Assembly (NCBI GenBank): GCA_021234155.1
Contig: JAJEKV010000030.1
Coordinates: 15,116,003-15,180,002, forward strand
Direction of reading: 5' to 3'
Length of the DNA stretch: 64,000 bases
Source of the DNA: Isoetes taiwanensis
Taxonomy: Eukaryota; Streptophyta; Lycopodiopsida; Isoetales; Isoetaceae
Position numbers and translations under genes: made by a program. Shown here one piece after another: positions 1 to 12,482 of this stretch. How positions within the stretch are numbered: the first letter of the stretch is position 1; each line of letters opens with the position of its first letter. The notes under the pieces were generated by a model that was given only the letters and a program-made list of their open reading frames with translations, was not told the DNA's origin and did no database searches.

Positions 1-634
1 TGTAAAAGCACAGTACAATTTCTAGCTGTTGGAGTTGCCTTCTAAGAAAATCTCCTGCGTTATTCCATATATTCCATATTCCTTCAAGAATAATCTCATA
101 AATTGTCATAAGTTATTCAAGGAATTTCAAGAAGAAATCATTGCCAGCAATGCCTATAGAGTCTAAGGATATCTCTGCTTAAGGTATCTAGATAGAATGT
201 CTCAAGCCGTTTACACTGCAATATTATCCTTACACATTGAGAAACAGCATTGTCAGATAGGTAATCAGCTGCTCACTGAAACCTAAACGAGAGAAATACC
301 GGATTTTAGTTAACTAACGTCCCAAGTTTTATTCTTTCTTCCGGATAAACTTTGCAGCATTGTAACTTCGTTTATAAATGTATAGATGCATGCCCTTTAC
401 AGATGATCAGAGGCAACCACAATAAAGAATGCACCTGGAAACATGCCTTTGTCGCTGATGAGCCCTTTCTGAGACTTGTTCTTCTGTGGTATAGCAGTAG
501 ACTCCAATAATGAGAACATAGCTGCTGCCTAAGAAAATAAAGCACAAATGCCGAGCGATGGTGAATATGTTTGGGGATTGGTAAACGCTGCAGCTGTGGA
601 AGTAGGAGTTCGCCAGGGTCTTTGATCAATAAAT

Positions 635-721
635 TCAGAGGGATAAGTAAAAGGCGAGGCCATAACTGGTGGTTGTAGCATCAGAAAAGATAATGAATAG
701 AATTAGAGCAACTTGAGCCAT
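635..721 (-). CDS. short hydrophobic ORF, second MAQ start
   Basis: This 28-codon ORF begins MAQVALILFIIFSDA, a hydrophobic leader followed by a small-residue stretch (ATTTSYG) that resembles a signal-peptidase site. After its stop the same frame is open again to 372, so one nonsense change or an intron could be hiding a longer product. No family is recognised. The support is only the repeated MAQ-plus-hydrophobic pattern shared with 769-891. Confidence 0.18.
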   Translation of the reverse strand: MAQVALILFIIFSDATTTSYGLAFYLSL

Positions 722-768
722 GGACTCCTGAGTTGAAGTAGAGAGAATCTAACATCAGAAGAAATGAC

Positions 769-891
769 CTAAATAGGATTAGCAGAAAAAGATACGAGCG
801 GAGTAAAGCAACATCCGAACTGGGCAGATAGAAGAAGAAAAAATACGAAGATGAGCAGCGAAAAATAGAGGCAGTAGCTAAGTTGGGCCAT
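769..891 (-). CDS. short hydrophobic ORF, signal-peptide-like
   Basis: This 40-codon ORF starts MAQLSY and continues into a hydrophobic core (about residues 8-23) that ends near LLLSAQF, like a secretory signal peptide or a single membrane segment. Two cysteines follow (CC at residues 27-28) before the stop. A second ORF of the same style, starting MAQVAL, lies just downstream at 635-721. I recognise no family. Either could be the first exon of a small secreted protein or a chance ORF. Confidence 0.2.
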   Translation of the reverse strand: MAQLSYCLYFSLLIFVFFLLLSAQFGCCFTPLVSFSANPI

Positions 892-1659
892 GGCTTAGTG
901 GTTCTGCAGAACTGAACAAAACATGAGAACTGTGGCCTGACTGAGTTGCATTGAAGTGAATATCTGCGACAACATAAGAGGAAGGATTGAGAACACAAAC
1001 AAAGCTCTTCTCTGTGCCACGCAACAACACAAAAGGTCAGAGCCAAATCCAGAGGAGAAGAGGCAATGAGGGCATAGCCATGGCACATTTACAAGAAAGG
1101 CAATCTACATGGCTTGGCATGGAAACAGGGCGATGCATGCCAGGAAAGGCATGTAGATTGTCTTTGTTCTACAAAGAACCGGATTCTACAGGTTTTGTGG
1201 ACTCACTTTTCATTCTTGACAAGAATGATCGGAGTACCAGGCTAGAACGCAGACCCACTTGCCTTGACGTAACGTGGAAGACAGTTAGAAACATTTTGCC
1301 TTTTCCCTCCAATCGTAACATGCCACATGGTAAATTTCTAACCCAGTCTGTATATCTCTAACTATCTCTAAGATTTATTCCAAACAGAAAAACTTTTGGA
1401 ATTATCTATATTTTCTGGCTATCCTTTCCGGCGTGCACATGGAAGCCATTTCGGATTAGCTTTATCTATTTTGTGGCAGGAATGCAAATTAAAATTTGTT
1501 TTCAGAATTATCTATTCCTTTCCGGCGGGCCTCTTCCGGCTATACGTAAATGTAAGCTGTCAATTTTTCTGACCTTTCTACCAATGGTATGTTGCCACGT
1601 GGCATACATTCTTTTACGGAATGTTTGGCTCTTTTTGATGATTTGTTTTTCACCTCGCA

Positions 1660-1750
1660 TTCTCAATTTTTACCTTACATTCCAAGTTTTTACCTTACAT
1701 TCTAACGTTTAACTCTACATTCTATAATTTTTACCTTACATTCTCAAACT
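1660..1750. repeat. short AT-rich tandem repeat
   Basis: About four imperfect copies of a unit of about 22 bp containing TTTTTACCTTACATTC. Confidence 0.7.
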
Positions 1751-2727
1751 TTTACTGAACTCAACAAATCAAAATAATAAAAAAATCAAATTTGACAAGA
1801 AAACTTGATTCCATTGAAAAAGTTGCAACAATGCTGATCAAGTAGATCAGAAAGTTTAGATTCAGAAATCGGCCCAGCAACGTACAGAAAAACAAACTTG
1901 GGATCAGCTAGTATGTAGCATAAAAAGGAGCAGATTTTGAGGCGGAAAAGGATGGGATTACGAAAACGGAGACCATATCAAGCGCCCACTTCTAAAATGG
2001 GAATCAAAGGGTAAACTGGCATAAAACTCCTCTGAATCTAATTCAAGAGCTCTGCATGAAGCTTAGTGTCTGCATACTCAAATCTGCCAGAAAGAGGTGG
2101 TGTTGGCTGCTTTACCGAAAAAAGCTTTGCAAGAAAACCTGGACGCCCAGGCAAAAAAACTCTGCAGAAACAGCGACGCAGCTTCAAAACTCGGCAAGAC
2201 TCCAAAACTCGAGAAAAATCTCTTGATAATCAACTGCACAAGAGATAAACAAGTCGTTAGCATGAAAAATAGAAATCAAAGACAAGAAGAGGACTGTACT
2301 TACAAAAACTCGCCAAGAAACTCCAAAAATCGGCATACTACTTCAAAAATCGACAAAGATCTCATGAAGCTTGGCAAGAACATTCGCCGAACTACCTGCA
2401 ACAAAGAAATGTCAGCATGCAACAAAATATAACAAACTAGTCAAAAGCACGTTTGATTACTTTGCATAGAAAATTGCAAGATTTGGAGTCATACATTGGA
2501 TTGGACGTGATGTGTAGCTGCTCTTCTCTGCAATCACATTTGAAATTCAATGATCATGTTCTAAAGCACAACAGTTACAGATAACTCATGCATCAATCAT
2601 TTAAATTGGAATATCTTTCTAGAGAATGAAAAGAGAACGTAATACTTACTTTCACATCAAAGGGCCTGAAGCTTTGCTTGTAAAAAGATGTTGACGGCAT
2701 GCCCATATTTTATCTGCCATCTGTCAC

Positions 2728-2852
2728 TCATTATGCCATTAGCACAATGTCACTCATTATGCCATTAGCACAATCTACTTCGTTCTATGTGTAAAGGACA
2801 CCAATGAAAGCAAGCAAGCATACATCCCACTCATTATGCAATTAGCACAATC
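2728..2852. repeat. tandem repeat, unit CACTCATTATGCCATTAGCA
   Basis: Two adjacent near-identical 28-bp copies lie at about 2728-2775, with a third diverged copy near 2828-2852. Confidence 0.75.
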
Positions 2853-5179
2853 TAATGTCATTGCATACGTTGAAGACATCCTCGTGCACAATTTTATGCT
2901 AGAATCTCATCCATCTTCTTTGGACTAGTTCCTATGAATTGCGGAATTTGACCTAGGCAGATTGGTTCCTATGAACTGAAACCTTTGTAAAGTTAGTTAA
3001 ATGCAATTCTAACTGCACATTTAAGTTCGTTCCTCATCTAAACTATATATTCGAAACACAGGGCATATAACTATACTTAGATCAAAAGATAAGCATCTCA
3101 AAACTGGTTTGTACTAGCCTACCAAATACCATTAGTTAGTTCCTCTGTCTTTAGAGTCACTAGCCTGTTATGGCATGCATAACCATCTTTTGCAATTTGC
3201 CATAGCTAATGAGCAGGGTCTGATAGACAAATAAATATAATTTACATGGATGACGAACAATGTGGTCAAAAGAATGAAAGAAACCAACCATCTATATTAT
3301 GTTACAATGTTATAAATGCTAGCACAACTCTACTAAAAATGAGCCATGAAAAGCTTAAAACATTTAAGACATATAAACCATCAAAGACATTAAAACCCCA
3401 ATACCCCACATTCAAGTTTTTCCGCAATGTGCACTAAGTAAATGGCATAGATTTGGATAGTGGATTTTATAGAGAAGAAGAAGTGACATACATAAAGTAA
3501 ACAAAAGTGAACAAAATTCAATATGGATGTATCAACTAAGTGTTGTATAGAAGGTCAAGGGTGAACTGGGCATAATGAAGATTGGAGAGGCCCCAAATGA
3601 GCAACTATCCTGGACAAGATACGGTCATTTTCATGTTGAATAAAAAATGCACAAAGGAAGAGAAGGGTGGTGTATATATTAAAGAAAAGAAGAAAAAAGA
3701 ATAGCTAAGAAATGTGGAGAATAAAAAATGGGAACATACAACTATATATCATATTAGCCTCATGTGGATAGAGATTCTTACGATGCCCCTAACATTTCAA
3801 TATTATAGATTGCAGACTCTATTTTTTAATATAGCCCTCTAGACCATAGTTGATTGCAGGCCGATATGACACCATAATGAAGATATAATATTTGTAGACT
3901 TAAAAAAAAAAAAAAATTAACCTAGGTAGTTTGTCCTAAGGCACGTTAATTATTTGCCATAGTGGTCAATGGTTCCATATATCAAACAATTTGGAAAGTT
4001 TAAATGGACTAATAGCATGGAGCCTCCTTGCCGAACCAAGTCGAGGAAGCTGAAACCCGATTGTGGAGATAGGACCTTGATATTGTTAAAGCCAAAGGTC
4101 CCTTGATAAACCTTGATAAATCAGGGATATTCAGAAAATCCTAATCTTGGACCTTTTAGAAGATTATTCTAAGGTTTAGGAAATAATCATCGACCATATA
4201 GGATTAGGAGATAAATAGAGCGCCGGCAACATATCTCCAAGGGACATGCAAAACTGTTAAGAAATTTATCGCACAGGGATATTAGATTCAGGGGGATCGG
4301 AATGGGATCAGAACAGTTTTGAGCTGATCCGGCTCATGCACAATTTGTCGAGTTGGTTTTTTGTATAGTGAATCTATGAAAAGATCATTGAGGCCAATGC
4401 AACTTCGAATGTAGTGGCTCTCTTTGCTACAATGAAGGAATGAATAGCTGAAGAACATCATTGCATGTCTTACAACCAGTTTCTTTCCCAAATAATACAA
4501 TGCAGAAAGAAAATAATGCAAAATAGAAAGAAAATACTGTGACTCCAAAGTTCAATCCAACATATTCCAGTAACAGCAATATTATATGTCTATCATGACA
4601 TGATAGAAAAGGAGCCAGACTTGTGATGTCCTGGTGATTCTGATAGCCATAAAGTCTGAGTAACTGTATTGCCCAAGGTCAATTTTAGACACAGGACTTA
4701 ACTGCATCACAATACAAGAAATACAAATGCTGTCCTGCAAATGGTGCTAAAGCAACTGCCTCTTCATTGATAAGGTATTAAGGATGATCATGATGTTCTC
4801 AAAAAATTACTATCGGGCATGCAACATACTGTCACTAAGAGCAGAATGTTATGGACCTCACTATCATTGCCACTTTCTTACAAAATGACGTGTTTAGATA
4901 GTTATAGTGATATGATACCTTACAGTAAGCAAGATTTCATTCTAAGCCTTAATTTTCTAGATCCACTAATATAGAAGCAATTGAAGACTATGAGTCTTTT
5001 AAGATCAACATCTTCAGAAGTAGGACAGAAATTGCAAATTCAATTCCTTAATTGCCTTTCATGTGATAACCAGAGACTTTAAAAGCTATCCCACTCGTCC
5101 TTTCAATAACATATAGGTTTCTTAAAGGGTAATTTGGGCTTCCTGTTTCTCGTTTTAGTCATCTACAGTTCCACTTCCC

Positions 5180-5202
5180 GACTGCTGCTGCTGCTGCTGC
5201 TG
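5180..5202. repeat. CTG/TGC trinucleotide microsatellite
   Basis: A short uninterrupted run of CTG units in non-coding sequence. Confidence 0.8.
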
Positions 5203-6605
5203 AAATATATATCCCACTTCCATTTCACCATTACACAGTGATAAATGCAGAAAACTCAAGAGTAGAAAGCTGAGTTCAATAACTATATCATAAAGGTCCT
5301 GAGATTCCTGCCTCTGAAACAGTATAATGCAGAACAGTATAATGCAATCCTATTCCTTATTATAACCTTTGGGGCATGTTATGCCAACTCTCATTTACTT
5401 GGTTATTTGCATTGGCCTTCTTGGCATCTTGTTCAGGTCCTGCAAAACTTCGATTGATGGTTTGTTCGTTCTAAGGAGATGTTCTATTGTGACAGCCAAC
5501 TCAAGAACGGATAACAATAGGTGGAAGAGACATTCGCGAGTTTGATAAGATGGAATGGACGCGAGCAGTTTCAATTGTTTCAATCTGACAAGCAGACTGC
5601 TTTTATGTGCCCCAGCCAGGATACAGCATTACATATAACTTAGATAGTTTTGCTGAGTAGCTATAGAAACATAGTGCTTCTCTAAAACATTTCTTTATGG
5701 GGTCAAGATGGGCACCTTTGTTCACTATATCTAATGGGCAGATACACTATGAATATTGATAAATAGCATCAGGTCCAACTCATACCTGTCATTTCCTAAA
5801 GAATTCCAAGTTCTTTTAGGCGCTCTCGTAGTCAACATGGTTATAGCTAGAGGCCAGATAAAATCTATAAGAACCAGGCCAACATTAGCCTACAGATGAT
5901 TTATGATGCAAGCACAGGTGTTGATGCCCTATTGCATTAGTTGAATATAGATTGTGAGCAGACTATTGCTCCCTCTGATATGAAAGCTGCAGGTTTCTCA
6001 TGTACTGGATTTGTCTTTACTAGTTTTATCAAAACAGAGAAAGCCCATGTTCTCAGATCAGAAGCTTTGCCGAGAAAATTCCAGACAATGCTGCAATATT
6101 TGGATCCTGGGAGTGAAGCAACTAAGAAGGCATTAGCTATACATTAGTTATGCTTTGATGTGCTGCAGGATACATCATTCAACGTTCTCTCAATGGATTC
6201 TGGGCAAATAGAAAGATTATGGTATTCAAACTGCAAATATAGCAGACATGTCTGGAAAAGCATCTAGCCACCCTTTGTAGGTCACCTTCTGCTCTCTAAT
6301 AAGAAATCAGGGCCCTATCATGCATATACACGGAGGAATGTTCCAGTATTATCATTCTATGCCTCGGCTCAAGCTCTATTCTTTGGCCTTGTTCCATATC
6401 TGATATTCATTGTAAATATAATACAGAAAAGCAAGAATATGTTCTTACAAAAGCAAGTGCGAAAAACTTACAAGGAATTTCATTTCCACCACCCTCTGTT
6501 CTTGTGTTTGATTTATTGTGCCTGGAAGGAGGAATGCTTCCTTTGTGTCTTTTATCTGGTCCAAAAACAGTTCCCAATCAATACCCATCTTTGGACAAGC
6601 CATCT

Positions 6606-7060
6606 CTCCCCTTTCTTGACCTCCCAATTCACATCCTTCAGCAATGTGTGCCCTTTGAAGGTTTTTTTAATATGCTCTAGCCTTACCCCTGAAGTCATGC
6701 CTGATGCTCCTGAGCTGTTTTTTCCTTTCTTGGTGCTTCGATCAACGGCAATAGCATCCTGAATTCCTTCCACAACAACTGCATTGAATAGTCCTCTCGA
6801 ACATTGAGGAATGCTAAACCGCTGATAGGACTCTTCTGCCGTACAAAAAACGGATGGGCGAACCCATTTGCAGAAAAAAAAGGACTAACCAACGGAATTT
6901 CCTGATGCACGTTCCCCGAGCTTGACTTGTTACCTGTGGCTGCAGAGACCAAGAGACGAAATTCTTTACTCCGGCGGCCAAACCTGGGGTTTTTTCAAAT
7001 GCTGCGCTGCTCACAAGGCCAGGAGCACTTCCGCAAGATATCCCCGCGCACCCATTAACT
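6606..7060 (-). pseudogene. ABCF (GCN5-type) transporter, N-terminal fragment
   Basis: Read on the minus strand, the segment gives VDRSTKKGKNSSGASG followed by GVRLEHIKKTFKGHTLLKDV and NWEVKKGER. This is the start of the first ATP-binding domain of plant ABCF5/GCN5-like soluble ABC proteins, which have a plastid-type leader before it. Upstream frames supply a basic, Ser/Ala-rich leader (RFGRRSKEF, LLVSAATGNKSSS). The family normally continues directly into the Walker A P-loop. Here the sequence changes to unrelated coding immediately after KKGER with no clear donor site, and the leader needs at least two frame changes. I read it as a truncated, non-functional copy. No later ABCF exon is visible downstream. 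The residue matches are seen directly; the loss of function is inferred. Confidence 0.6.
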
Positions 7061-8229
7061 GCCTCTGACTTGGAATTTCCATGAATTTTTGAAGCCGTAG
7101 ATGAAATCTAACGAAGGAAACAGCAGCCACCTGCATAAAAATCCCACCTGGCAGCAACGTGGACACTCTAGAATTGCTTCAAAGTGTCCACTTGCGTTTG
7201 TGCAAACGTGCTAAAAATAGAACTAGCAAAAGGCACACCAGAAGGATTTTCTTGGTTAAATTTGTTTCCTTCAAGTTGTTGAAGTTTTAGGCAGGTCTTA
7301 TTTATGAAGGATCGTCTTAAGATTTTTTTCTCTTAAACTTCCGAAGTTTTGGCAATCAGGTCTTATTTATGAAGGATCGTCTTAAGATTTTTTTCTCTTA
7401 AACTTCCGAAGTTTTGGCAATTAGGATTTTTTTCTCTTAAACTTCCGAAGTTTTGGCAATGTGACTATCAAATTTATTAAGCCCTGCTAGGTTCAAGTAA
7501 GCTAACAACATGTTTTCAGTAATGACATCCCCCCTTTTTTTTTTTTGAAATTCTTCACTGTCTTGTAGTATAAAAGTGCGTGCAGCAAATTGTGGTATGT
7601 GAAAACATGCCTCAAGTGGTAGCAAGCATTGGACACTATAGATGTTTTCACCTTCAGTACAAAATATTAGACGTAGGGTTTTCAAGTGGAGAGAAGACAA
7701 AAGGCATGTCATTTTAGCTGTTGATTTGTTGAAAGCATCATCATAAGATTGACGAAGAAAATATATTTGTTTTTAGGTGCTTTATCATACACATCAATTA
7801 CAATATATTGGTAGATTAATTCTGATAATGCAAGATTCTATAAACAACCTTGTCTAAAACGAAGACATCAGACGTAGCTTGCCATCAAATAAGCGTAGCT
7901 TGCCATCAAATAAGTTCGACCTCATATTCTATTATAATGTGTCTGAAGTCTTTATCTTTACTTAAGAACACGCAAGGATTGCCTTTGGTCTAAGAGAGAA
8001 ACATTTCTGTTTTCATAATTTTAAAACTTGAGCAGAATGACTAAACCCACTCAAAGCCTCTGGCTGTCTACTCGAGAGAGGACTGAACACCACAGGATTG
8101 GCAGTCTAACAACATAAAGTTTATCCCCGTTGCCTTTCATAAATAGCATTTTCTAACATGATGATTGTCGAGACTCTTCAGGTTTTGAATACAATTCTTT
8201 CTTTTGACAAATAGATAGAGCGTTGAGGT
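7061..8229. other. non-coding, AT-rich with tandem repeats
   Basis: Apart from the tandem repeats at 7292-7461 and about 7870-7910 (two copies of GCGTAGCTTGCCATCAAATA), I see nothing recognisable. Confidence 0.5.
7292..7461. repeat. 65-bp tandem repeat, two copies plus a partial
   Basis: The block containing AGGTCTTATTTATGAAGGAT and ACTTCCGAAGTTTTGGCAAT occurs at about 7292-7356 and 7357-7421. A third, partial copy of its last 40 bp follows at once. Confidence 0.85.
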
Positions 8230-8800
8230 GACTCATTCTACCTCTTTTCCACTGCCAACTAAGTCGATCGCAACAAGGAATCTTCTATGGCTCTATTTGA
8301 AACCTTTGTAGCATGTAAAGTAAAAACTACGGTGTCTTGAAGAGTCCAAAATACTCAACAAAGACAACATACCAAGTCATGGAGCGTCTTGTCGCATGCA
8401 TCAAGAATGAAGTGCCTTAACACTTTTCAAACCAAAGCCTTTCCCCTTGTCAGCTGAAGGATGCGCCTAGGTGTGCCAAACAGAACATGTGGACACCATT
8501 TTTTAAAATCTCTTTGTGCATTTTTATATCGCCACCATAAAAGACTGCCAACATTACATCTGGTAGGTATGTGCTAAATCTTGCAAACTCATGACATATC
8601 TGCATTTTAGATACCCAAAAAGTTATGAATATAGTAAACACTCAATGTGAAATGGATTTTGACAGTACATACTTGATATGCCAGTTCTCGAGTATGATAT
8701 AAGACAAGAATAGCAACCTGGTCCGAACAGGCTCAACTTGCTGCAATGTTGAGAGAACAAACGCCACAGCTCTCCCAATTTCTAATTTTGTTTGTGCCCA
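8230..8800 (-). pseudogene. UAP56/SUB2 DEAD-box RNA helicase relic
   Basis: Pieces of the mRNA-export helicase UAP56 (plant RH15/RH56) appear in the correct order along the minus strand, in several frames. FVLSTLQQVEPV follows where the Walker A region should be. Next come [16 protein letters not shown] and [17 protein letters not shown], then VLRHFILDACDK (normally the DECD box, here DACD), and finally YKGF and RFLVAIDLVGSGKEVE (normally ILVATDLVGRGID). Stops, frame changes and missing segments between the pieces show that it is dead. The DECD-type helicase box identifies UAP56 rather than other DEAD helicases. The changed acidic residue in that box would also abolish catalysis. I see no intact copy in the window. 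Confidence 0.75.
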
Positions 8801-9840
8801 AACCTTTTTCTTCTCTCCTTCAAGTAAGATGTCTCGACGCCAATCCCTTGTTAGCTTAGCATCCATGCATGGGTTAATAAATTGCTGCTTGGGGTAGATG
8901 GAGTTTTCTACAAAATAGGATACATATGAGATTAATATGCCTTGTATAATGTGATTCAGTGATCTTATGTTTACAACTTGTGGCCTTCCTGAAGTCCATC
9001 ACTGTTATCCATGAAAGACATCTAAAGTCACAAATATGGTCAACCATGCAGTTCATTCCAAGCTGGAAAATGGTTGGTCAACCATAAAACCAGAGAGTCA
9101 AGAGAGTCATTTTCCTGTAACAAACATAGACATACAAAATGACAATACACAATAATCAAGTTCAAAGTTGTTTTAACCTGCATACTTCCTTAGCTTACCA
9201 TGCTTGCTGCAACAGATTTACCATTACCAGAGTTGAATAGCCATTGAGGAGAAAGTAGTGTATTGTCTGAAGTACATAAATCTCAAGACAATTTCTTAAA
9301 TGCATCAGTTATGTACCATTCAAATATGACATTTAATGCCTATTACACAACTTTCTTCTTATGAAAGCGCCATTGATAAGTAATATTATGCATGTAAAGA
9401 CATTGTTTATAGGAAAAACTTTTAACACAAGGAATGGCCACGCAAGTGAGACAGTTTGACCCCAAAATAGTTCAAGAGAAGTACCTTTCAGAGGACCAAG
9501 CAATAATTTGGGCGGGCCGAATTCAAAAGAATTTTCATCTGCAATAATCAGATAAATTGTCAACCATGGTAAAGCTCGACATCAGACATCTGTACATTCA
9601 AAAGGTTCCTTCTCTCTTGTACTTGGGCGATAAATTTTTTTTCCTTGGAGGTAGGAATGGCATGTAGAAATGGGCAAATGACAGCCATAGCCAGAAAGCT
9701 CTAGTCTGGCGAAAAGCAGGAAAAAACAAGCCCTAATTATGTTTTGGCTTTCGAGACTTGTTCTTCCCTGCAACAAGTCAAATAGCGATAAAAGGAAGAA
9801 GAAACCTTGAAGAGAAGATGATGGCAGACTCAACACTAAG

Positions 9841-10011
9841 AGTTTATCTCACTGAATTAAAGTAGATCTTGGGAGGTCACTTCAATTAAATTTTAGTTTC
9901 CAATCCCAGATCAAAGAGATCTCACAACAGAAACGTAGGTAAGATTAAATGATTAGTTCTACAAAAATGCTGCCTTTGCACTCTATTTCTAACGAACTTG
10001 AAAATGTTATC
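9841..10011. repeat. direct repeat, copy 1 (about 175 bp)
   Basis: Shares CTTGGGAGGTCACTTCA, TTTCCAATCCCAGATCAAA and GATTAAATGATTAGTTCTAC, in the same order, with 10511-10700. Scattered substitutions and a short indel separate the copies. Confidence 0.8.
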
Positions 10012-10510
10012 ATCTCGTGTTGATGGGACCAGGACATTTTCTTATTCAGGTTCTAACATCAAATGCCAATGTAAACCGCAACTTATCATAGCTTTATGAT
10101 CAGTGCATGCTTGTTTTAACATAAGGAATGTATATCACCATGAACGTCAATACTTGAGAGCATGTCCATCCATTTGTAGATCAATAATAATGCCGCCTAT
10201 ATTTAGGAGTTGTTTTTCAGAAACAGGTAGGCATAACGGTACAAAGCGTAAACGGTAGCTGATTCCATTGAAGGAGACAATCGACGTAAAGCTCCATCCA
10301 CTCTTACTTGTTCGGTGCTTAGATGCTGCAAGTATTTGGTGCCAATTACTGATGCATGGTTGCCAACATTGATCTGGTGACAACAGTAAGAAACAGTCCT
10401 GCAACTGATGAGATTCCAAGATATGAAGGAGTTTATCTTTGATAGAGTTTATCTACGCACCAAGCACTAAGATTTCACATAGGTAAGTTTATCGCTCATA
10501 TCTAAGCACT

Positions 10511-10700
10511 AAGAGATTATCGTACTGAATTAGAGTAAATCTTGGGAGGTCACTTCATTAAATTTTTATTTCCAATCCCAGATCAAAAAGGTTTCACAAC
10601 ACAAACGTATCCAACTTGTAAGGTAAGATTAAATGATTAGTTCTACAAAAGTGTTGCATTTGCATTCTGTTTCACACGAACTTGAAGATGTTAAAGATCA
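10511..10700. repeat. direct repeat, copy 2
   Basis: Second copy of the 9841-10011 block. A separate 48-bp tandem duplication (CTTGCCTTAATCCAGTTGCT type) follows at about 10921-11010. Confidence 0.8.
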
Positions 10701-11138
10701 TTCTGTCTAAATATGGACAACTATGTCCTAGATTTGAAATTCTTCTCATAACCCCAAATCAAAAAATTGGTCAGAGCTTAGACTAGTCTGCCCTTTGGTC
10801 GACTCTTCTGAAAAGTAAGAGTTAAACCTTCGGACTTGGAGAAGTACCAAAACTTAAGCATAAACAAAGAAGGTGCCATATATTGAACTTCGATTTTGCA
10901 GAGTAAAGGATGGGAAAACGCTTGCCTTAATCCAGTTGCTCCAGTTGCAGTACAGTGCTCCCACTTGCCTTAATCTAGTTGCTCCAGTTGCAATAGAGTG
11001 CTTGCCAAACTAGCTCCACGGAGCCAAATATCGCCAAACGCAAATCCCGCCATCGCCAAGAGCGGCAAGTGAAAGCTCCAACCCCTATAATTCCATGGTG
11101 ATAAAATGGCAGTATACAGATTAGGCTTGTGCTTGAGC

Positions 11139-11286
11139 GGCGGAAATAATGGCGTCCTGCTTTATCATACAATGTATCTTGAGCTCCACAAAAATGAACA
11201 TCATAAAATTGAGCCCTGTCGCCTGTAATTCGCAGAGTAACGGCCTGCCATAGTGGGGATCCGGAGGTTGGAGTAGTAGCTGAGTT
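11139..11286 (-). pseudogene. pectinesterase (pectin methylesterase) exon relic
   Basis: The minus strand has a good acceptor (TTTTGTTGCAG) followed by NSATTPTSG, then QAVTLRITGDRAQFYDVHF and GAQDTLYDKAGRHYF. This is the conserved core of plant pectinesterases, which de-esterify cell-wall homogalacturonan. The stretch covers the catalytic Gln and Gln-Asp region (QAV.LR and G.QDTLY). After GRHYF the reading leaves the family: the following I.G..DFIFG block with the second catalytic Asp is absent. Only one exon is recognisable, so I call it a fragment. A possible signal-peptide-like exon further upstream on the same strand (11684-11917) is not convincing. Confidence 0.65.
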
Positions 11287-11728
11287 CTGCAACAAAATTT
11301 CCAATTTAGAATTGGATTTATTTATCATCAATAAGATTATATAATACTTGGAAGTGTAGAATGCATTACTTTGAATGATGTATGCTTGGTTATAAAATTC
11401 GAAGCGCTAATACGAGCCCTAAATAAAAACTACAAATGGCAAAGTTTGTACCAACGAAAGGGCAGAAACTAGAATTCATGGCAATTTTTTGACATGGTTG
11501 CCATCATCTTGGATGATGCATAGCCCGTAAATCAAGAAGAAAATCACTTTCCTTCTGCATGAATGCTAGGGTTTGAGGGGCACAGGCACAACCCAGAATG
11601 TCAAGATGAATCTGCTGCCTGTTGGGGCTCGATCTAACCATGGCAACTGCTGCAGCGGCAATCGCAGCCATGAAATGCTGCTTTTAGAAACTATGGATGC
11701 AAAGCTTACTTTTCTGCCCTTGCCTTTG

Positions 11729-11803
11729 CATGCCAACACCGCCGAAAATGCCGACACCGCCAATTGCATGCCAACACCGCCGAAAATGCCGACACCGCCA
11801 ATG
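11729..11803. repeat. 37-bp tandem duplication
   Basis: The block with GCATGCCAACACCGCCGAAA followed by ATGCCGACACCGCCAAT occurs twice head to tail. I cannot show that the ORFs crossing it on either strand are real genes. Confidence 0.85.
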
Positions 11804-12430
11804 ACCGCAATGAAACAAGCAGAGAGAAATGGAAAGAAGCAGGAAACGGAGGAGGCAGGGAAGAAATGGAAAGGAGGAGAAAGAAAATAGGGAATTGGGA
11901 GAGGGATTGCGACTCATCCTATCTCCGTTCTATTTTCTTGGCCATTTTCTAATTTCCTCGACCCTTGATTTATGAAACTAGAGATTCAATGGTGTAGATT
12001 GAAGCCACTTCAGATTTTGATGAGGTGGAAATTACACGTGGATAGGCTAGAATTTGAGGAAAGGCTGTAGGCCCGATAGGGCTGGTGTGCTAAAAATGGT
12101 TCGATGAAAACCTCCGGAACAGATTAGCGCCTTCAAAAACAGCCTCAAAATGCCCTAGCGGCATCAAAAATGGACTGGCGCCGTTGGAGACGCCATAGCC
12201 ACGCCATAGATCAATTCACGAAGGAGAAAGAGAGGGAAAATGCCACGTCAGAAAAATTGACAGCTATACATTCACGTTGCAGGAAAGGCAGGCTGCTTTT
12301 GCCGACACGCGTTAGCGCGGAAAGTCTTCCGTATAGTCTTCCGGCTATACGGAAAGGCATATTACTATTTTAACTCTTTTATGGACTTCCTGGCATGCGA
12401 AAGGCAGACCTTCAAATTCGAGCACAAGTT

Positions 12431-12443
12431 AGGGTTAGGGTTT
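12431..12443 (+). promoter_or_regulatory. telo-box promoter element of RPS29
   Basis: AGGGTTAGGGTTT lies about 40 bp before the RPS29 start codon. Telo-boxes (AAACCCTAA on the other strand) are typical of promoters or 5' UTRs of plant translation genes and act with TCP and Pur-alpha-type factors. The role here is inferred from that class. Confidence 0.7.
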
Positions 12444-12482
12444 AAGGCGTCTCGGAGGAGGAACTAGGGTTGCATTCCGACA

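Larger units (their letters stand above)
1..6430. other. gene-poor region, no supportable gene
   Basis: I recognise no protein family here. The stretch holds short tandem repeats (listed separately), a poly-A-like run near 3901-3916, and many short ORFs without family signatures. A plus-strand reading near 5941-6430 gives two moderately long open stretches, but I cannot assign them. They may be decayed exons. Confidence 0.5.
8870..10960. other. no recognisable gene; contains a dispersed duplication
   Basis: Only the direct repeat at 9841-10011 and 10511-10700 stands out. Short ORFs here match no family I know. Confidence 0.45.

Noticed and set aside
11573-11917. ORFs on both strands around the 37-bp duplication
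   Set aside because: They are open because of the repetitive CG-rich sequence. No conserved motif on either strand.
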